The notes under the pieces were generated by a model, which did not search any database, was not told the origin of the DNA, and saw only the letters and a program-made list of their open reading frames with translations. The position numbers and the translations under genes were made by a program. Of a stretch of DNA of 64,000 nt, positions 60,219 to 64,000 are shown piece after piece. The number at the start of each line of letters is the position of its first letter. Positions within the stretch are counted from its first letter, which is position 1. Source of the DNA: Xanthomonas sp. AM6 (GTDB lineage: Bacteria; Pseudomonadota; Gammaproteobacteria; Xanthomonadales; Xanthomonadaceae); contig NZ_CP106869.1 of NCBI RefSeq assembly GCF_025665335.1, forward strand, positions 2,196,501 to 2,260,500, read 5' to 3'.

Positions 60219-63200
60219 TCAGCTGGCGCGGTCCTTGTGCTCCTTGTCGTCGTCGCTGTCGTCGGCCCTGGCGCGCGGCGGCTGGTGCTGGGCGACCGCG
60301 ACCGGCGCATCGGCCGGAGGGGCGGGCGGTGCGTCGAACAAGCCGTTGCCGGTGGGCTCGGCAGGTGCCGTTTCGGCCTCGCTGGCGCGGCTGCTCTCGG
60401 CGGCGTTCGCCGCCGGGGCTGCAGCGATCGGTGCCGGTGCCGGCGTCGTCGGTGCGACGGCGGCGGCCGGCTCCTCGGGGAAGGCGTCCAGCAGCGTGGT
60501 CTGCACCGGCATGTAGGCCGGCTTGCTGGGTTCTTCCTCGGCGAGCGGCTGCGGTGCCGGCGCGGCGTCCTGCTGCGGCTTGGCAGCCGTCGTGGACACC
60601 ACTGCCGATTCCTCGACCGGCGCGGCCGATGCCGCCACCGTTTCCGTTCCGGCTGCGCGCGTCGTCGTGGCGACCGGGACCGGCTGCTCGACGATCGGCG
60701 CCGGTGTCGGCTGCAGTGCGTCCTCGATGGTCTGCGCAGGCGACGCTTCAGCCGCCGGCTCGGTGACGATCGGCGCAATGCGTTCCGCGGCAGGCGCTGC
60801 CTCGGAATGCGCCACTGGCGTCTCGCTGACGGGCGCCACAGGCACCGCCGCTACCGGCGCTGCGTTTTCCGTCTGCGCGGTGCCGACCGGTGCCACGTCG
60901 ACTGCTGCCGGCGCGGCAACGGCAGGCGCCGTTGCGATCGCTGCGGCTGCGGCAACCGGCGCGGCCTGGGCCGGAGCCGTGTGGCTTTCGGCATGCGGCA
61001 CTGCGGAGGTTGCAGCATCCGGCGCAGCCTGCGCCGGAGCGGCGTCGCCCTCGGCCTGCGGCGCTGCGGTTGCGGCAGCAGCGTTCGGTGCCTGCGCGGC
61101 AGCCGCTCGCTCGGGGCGCGGCTCGCGCTTTTCCCGCGGCGGACGCGGCGCCTGCTGCGGCTTGGCCGCGGTGGCGTCGGCCGGGCTGGCATCGTCGTCG
61201 AAGTCGAACTCCGGCTGGCTGCGGCTCGGCGCCGGCGCGGTCTCGCCGTCGCTATCGCCGTCGCCGGCATCCAACTCGTTGTCGTCGAACGCTGCGCCTT
61301 CGCTGCCGCTGCCGGCCTCGCCGTTGCCGCGGCGACGGCGACGGCCGCCGCGACGGCCGCGACGGCGGCGGCCACCGGCCTCGCCGTTGACGTCGTCGGC
61401 GTCGCCGGTCTCGCCGGCCGGGACGGCCTGCGCGGTCTCTGCGGCGCTTTCGCGTTCATCGATGCCGGACGGCGCCACCTGCGGCTGCGCCGCAACGGCG
61501 GCCGGCGCGGTGGTGGTGGCCTCATTGGTCGGCGCATCGTTGCTCAGCGCGGCGGCGCCACCGGCCACGGCGGCTGCCGCGATCGTGGTGGCATCCTGCG
61601 CGACAGCGGCCGGCGCCGTCACCGGCTTGGGCGCGGCGTCGTCCTGGCGCGGCTGGCGCTGCGGCCTGTCGCCCTGCAGCGCGGCCTGGGCCGGCTCCTG
61701 CTGCGGCTTGGGCTGGCGCGGCGGGTTCTGCGGCTGCTGCTGCTTCGGCGCCTTCGGCTGCTGCTGCGGCTTGGCCTGCTGCGGCGCCTGCTCGTTGCGC
61801 GGCGGCTTGGACGCCAGGTTCTGCTGGCCGCCCTGCGCGTTGCCACCGCCATTGCCCGGACGGCGTTCGTCGCGGCGCATGTTGCCGCCGTTGCCGCGCG
61901 CGGCATTGCCGCCCTGGCCGCCGTTGCGGTTGCCGTCGCGGCGCGCGTTGCGGTCGCCGCGATCGTTGCGGTTGCGGTTGCCGTCGTGGGCGCGCTGGCG
62001 CTGCGCCGGCTCGCTCGCGGCCGGGGCCGGAGCCGGGCTTTCGCCGGCGCCGAAGATCCGCTTCAGCCAGCCGACCACGCCGGTGGCCGGGGCCGCGACG
62101 GGGGCCGGAGCCGGAGCCTGCACCTGCACGGGCGCGGCGACCGGTTCGGGCGCCTCGACCACTTCGCGCACCGGGGCCGGCTGCGAGTGCTTCACGTTGG
62201 TCACCGCGGGCGCCGGAATGTTGAGCTGCGCCTTGGTCAGCGCGTGCACCGGCAGCTTGCGCGGGGTGTTGCGCTGGTAGCTGGGCTTGGCGCTTTCCTC
62301 GCCGAGCTCGTTCTCGCGCAGGCGGGTCACCTCGTAGTGCGGAGTGTGCAGCTGCTCGTCGGCGACGATGACGATCGGCGCGTCGTGGCGCTTCTCGATC
62401 TCGCTGAGCGCGCGGCGCTTCTCGTTGAGCAGGTAGTTGGCGATCTCCACCGGGGCCTGTACCAGCACCTGCCCGGTGTTCTCCTTCATCGCGTGCTCTT
62501 CGGCGACGCGGATGATCGACAGCGACATCGACTCGACGCTGCGCATGCGGCCGTGGCCGTCGCAGCGCGGGCACACGATCTGGCTGGACTCGCCCAGCGA
62601 CGGGCGCAGGCGCTGGCGGCTCATCTCGAGCAGGCCGAAGCGCGAGATGCGCCCGATCTGCACCCGCGCGCGGTCGTACTTGAGCGCGTTCTGCAGGCGG
62701 TTCTCGACTTCGCGCTGGTGCTTGTTGGAGGCCATGTCGATGAAGTCGATGACCACTAGGCCGCCGAGGTCGCGCAGGCGCAGCTGGCGCGCCACCTCTT
62801 CGGCGGCCTCCAGGTTGGTCTGGAACGCGGTGTCCTCGATGTCGCTGCCCTTGGTCGCGCGCGAGGAGTTGACGTCCACCGCGGTCAGCGCCTCGGTCTG
62901 GTCGACCACGATCGAGCCGCCGGAGGGCAGGCGCACGCTGCGCTCGTAGGCCGCCTCGATCTGCGATTCGATCTGGAAGCGGTTGAACAGCGGGATGTCG
63001 TCGGTGTAGTGCTTGAGCTTGCGCAGGCTCTGCGGCATCACCTGCTGCATGAACTCCTGGGCATCGCCGTACATCTCGGGGGTATCGACCAGGATCTCGC
63101 CGATGTCGGCGCGCAGGTAGTCGCGCAGGGCGCGGATGATCAGCCGCGATTCCTGGTAGATCAGGAACGGCGCCGGCTTGGCCAGGGCGGCCTCGGCGAT

Positions 63201-63776
63201 CGACTTCCAGACCTGCAGCAGGTAGTCCAGGTCCCACTGCAGTTCTTCGGCATCGCGGCCGACGCCGGCGGTGCGGATGATCACGCCCATGTCGTCGGGG
63301 ATGTTCAGCTTGTCCAGCGCTTCCTTCAGCGCGGCGCGGTCCTCGCCCTCGATCCGGCGCGAGACGCCGCCGGCGCTGGGCGAGTTCGGCATCAGCACCA
63401 TGTAGCGGCCGGCCAGGGAGATGAACGTGGTCAGCGCGGCGCCCTTGTTGCCGCGTTCCTCCTTGTCCACCTGGACCACCACTTCCTGGCCCTCGCGCAG
63501 CAGTTCGCGGATCGTCGCCTTGTTGTGGTCGACGCCGGCCTGGAAGTAATCGCGGGAGATTTCCTTCAGCGGCAGGAAGCCGTGGCGCTCGCCGCCGTAT
63601 TCGACGAAGGCGGCTTCGAGCGAGGGTTCGAGCCGGGTGATGCGGCCTTTGTAGATGTTGGACTTCTTCTGTTCCTTGGACGGCTGCTCGATGTCGATGT
63701 CGTACAGGGTCTGGCCGTCCACGATGGCCACACGCAGCTCTTCGGCCTGCGTGGCGTTGATCAGCATTCGCTTCAT
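60219..63776 (-). CDS. rne: Ribonuclease E
   Basis: Essential 5'-end-dependent endoribonuclease and degradosome scaffold, 1185 residues. S1 domain (about 38-120), catalytic Asp301 (TAVDVNS) and Asp344 (VVIDFIDM), and zinc-link CPRC at 402-405 match E. coli positions 303, 346, 404 and 407 within two residues. After about residue 510 the protein is disordered: a long Ala/Pro/Gln-rich tail with an Arg/Asn/Gly patch (about 590-660), then Ala/Pro-rich repeats to the end. No MTS or enolase-binding motif is obvious. The 224 bp upstream to the window edge hold no gene; in E. coli an rne leader mediates autoregulation. Confidence 0.97.
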   Translation of the reverse strand: MKRMLINATQAEELRVAIVDGQTLYDIDIEQPSKEQKKSNIYKGRITRLEPSLEAAFVEYGGERHGFLPLKEISRDYFQAGVDHNKATIRELLREGQEVVVQVDKEERGNKGAALTTFISLAGRYMVLMPNSPSAGGVSRRIEGEDRAALKEALDKLNIPDDMGVIIRTAGVGRDAEELQWDLDYLLQVWKSIAEAALAKPAPFLIYQESRLIIRALRDYLRADIGEILVDTPEMYGDAQEFMQQVMPQSLRKLKHYTDDIPLFNRFQIESQIEAAYERSVRLPSGGSIVVDQTEALTAVDVNSSRATKGSDIEDTAFQTNLEAAEEVARQLRLRDLGGLVVIDFIDMASNKHQREVENRLQNALKYDRARVQIGRISRFGLLEMSRQRLRPSLGESSQIVCPRCDGHGRMRSVESMSLSIIRVAEEHAMKENTGQVLVQAPVEIANYLLNEKRRALSEIEKRHDAPIVIVADEQLHTPHYEVTRLRENELGEESAKPSYQRNTPRKLPVHALTKAQLNIPAPAVTNVKHSQPAPVREVVEAPEPVAAPVQVQAPAPAPVAAPATGVVGWLKRIFGAGESPAPAPAASEPAQRQRAHDGNRNRNDRGDRNARRDGNRNGGQGGNAARGNGGNMRRDERRPGNGGGNAQGGQQNLASKPPRNEQAPQQAKPQQQPKAPKQQQPQNPPRQPKPQQEPAQAALQGDRPQRQPRQDDAAPKPVTAPAAVAQDATTIAAAAVAGGAAALSNDAPTNEATTTAPAAVAAQPQVAPSGIDERESAAETAQAVPAGETGDADDVNGEAGGRRRRGRRGGRRRRRGNGEAGSGSEGAAFDDNELDAGDGDSDGETAPAPSRSQPEFDFDDDASPADATAAKPQQAPRPPREKREPRPERAAAAQAPNAAAATAAPQAEGDAAPAQAAPDAATSAVPHAESHTAPAQAAPVAAAAAIATAPAVAAPAAVDVAPVGTAQTENAAPVAAVPVAPVSETPVAHSEAAPAAERIAPIVTEPAAEASPAQTIEDALQPTPAPIVEQPVPVATTTRAAGTETVAASAAPVEESAVVSTTAAKPQQDAAPAPQPLAEEEPSKPAYMPVQTTLLDAFPEEPAAAVAPTTPAPAPIAAAPAANAAESSRASEAETAPAEPTGNGLFDAPPAPPADAPVAVAQHQPPRARADDSDDDKEHKDRAS

Positions 63777-64000
63777 TGTTGCGTTCCTCGCGCTGCTACC
63801 GCGCGGAACGCCATGGGGTTTCGCTTCTGGTCACGCTTCGCCGCCCATCGCGCAGGCGCGGGGAGGGCGGCTTGGGTTTCCAGCGCTACGACACCACGGC
63901 GAGCCGCGGGAGCGCTTCTTTCTTTTAGGTGGTTCAGGACCGGCGGCGACTCCAGCCAGGCTGGGCGCCGCACGGGGCATGTTCAGCGCGGACGCTTGCG

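Noticed and set aside
63773-63973. Short minus-strand frame upstream of rne
   Set aside because: Overlaps the rne start and the expected leader; no family match.

Overview
The window is 64 kb of very GC-rich chromosome that reads as ordinary core genome of a gammaproteobacterium in the Xanthomonadaceae. The evidence is the gene order smc-zipA-ligA, serC-pheA-aroA next to msrPQ, a GyrA with Gln at position 83, a kynurenine-pathway pair (kynU, haaO), and two dispersed repeat families common in that family: a heptamer tract built on GATTCCC and a palindromic element beginning TGTAGGAGCG. A high-GC Xanthomonas is my best guess, but genus is inference. I saw no phage genes, complete insertion sequences, rRNA or CRISPR array.

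Layout. 1-5660 (minus strand): kynureninase (cut by the window edge), a FUSC-type membrane exporter, 3-hydroxyanthranilate dioxygenase, beta-carbonic anhydrase, a PaiB-like protein and two small unknown proteins. 5680-9212: asnS, then divergently an IscA/ErpA-type Fe-S protein and the rpsF-rpsR-rplI ribosomal operon. 9441-21004: smc, zipA, a Tat-exported aminotransferase inserted on the opposite strand, ligA, epmA, a secreted DUF3011 protein and mtnA. 21216-26985: gyrA and a PQQ glucose dehydrogenase. 27479-32701: small accessory genes, including a TPR protein, a phasin-like protein, an overlapping DUF3037/HipA-like kinase pair, a TetR regulator coupled to acyl-CoA-binding protein, and a membrane-anchored coiled-coil protein.

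33157-40748 is a complete five-step histidine-utilisation cluster: hutI-hutH-hutG-hutU on the minus strand and hutF-hutC on the plus strand. A perfect palindrome sits in the divergent promoter and is the likely HutC operator. 40922-48418 holds a two-domain fatty acyl-CoA reductase-like protein, a membrane-anchored Mrr-like nuclease, and a lipid/granule-flavoured block (phasin, patatin, FFLEELY-like protein, PHA-system protein), then an FHA protein. 48387-56525: msrQ-msrP, serC-pheA-aroA, a small membrane protein, a TonB-like protein and serS. 57279-63776: a LysR regulator, tRNA-Ser(UGA), a GacA/UvrY-type response regulator and rne.

Most genes are housekeeping. The parts least explained by known biology are the DUF3037/HipA-like kinase pair, the exported aminotransferase, the membrane-tethered nuclease with a perfect 13-bp inverted repeat upstream, the lipid-granule neighbourhood without a synthase, and the repeat-rich gaps. 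No single locus is convincingly a new system; the kinase pair is the best candidate.
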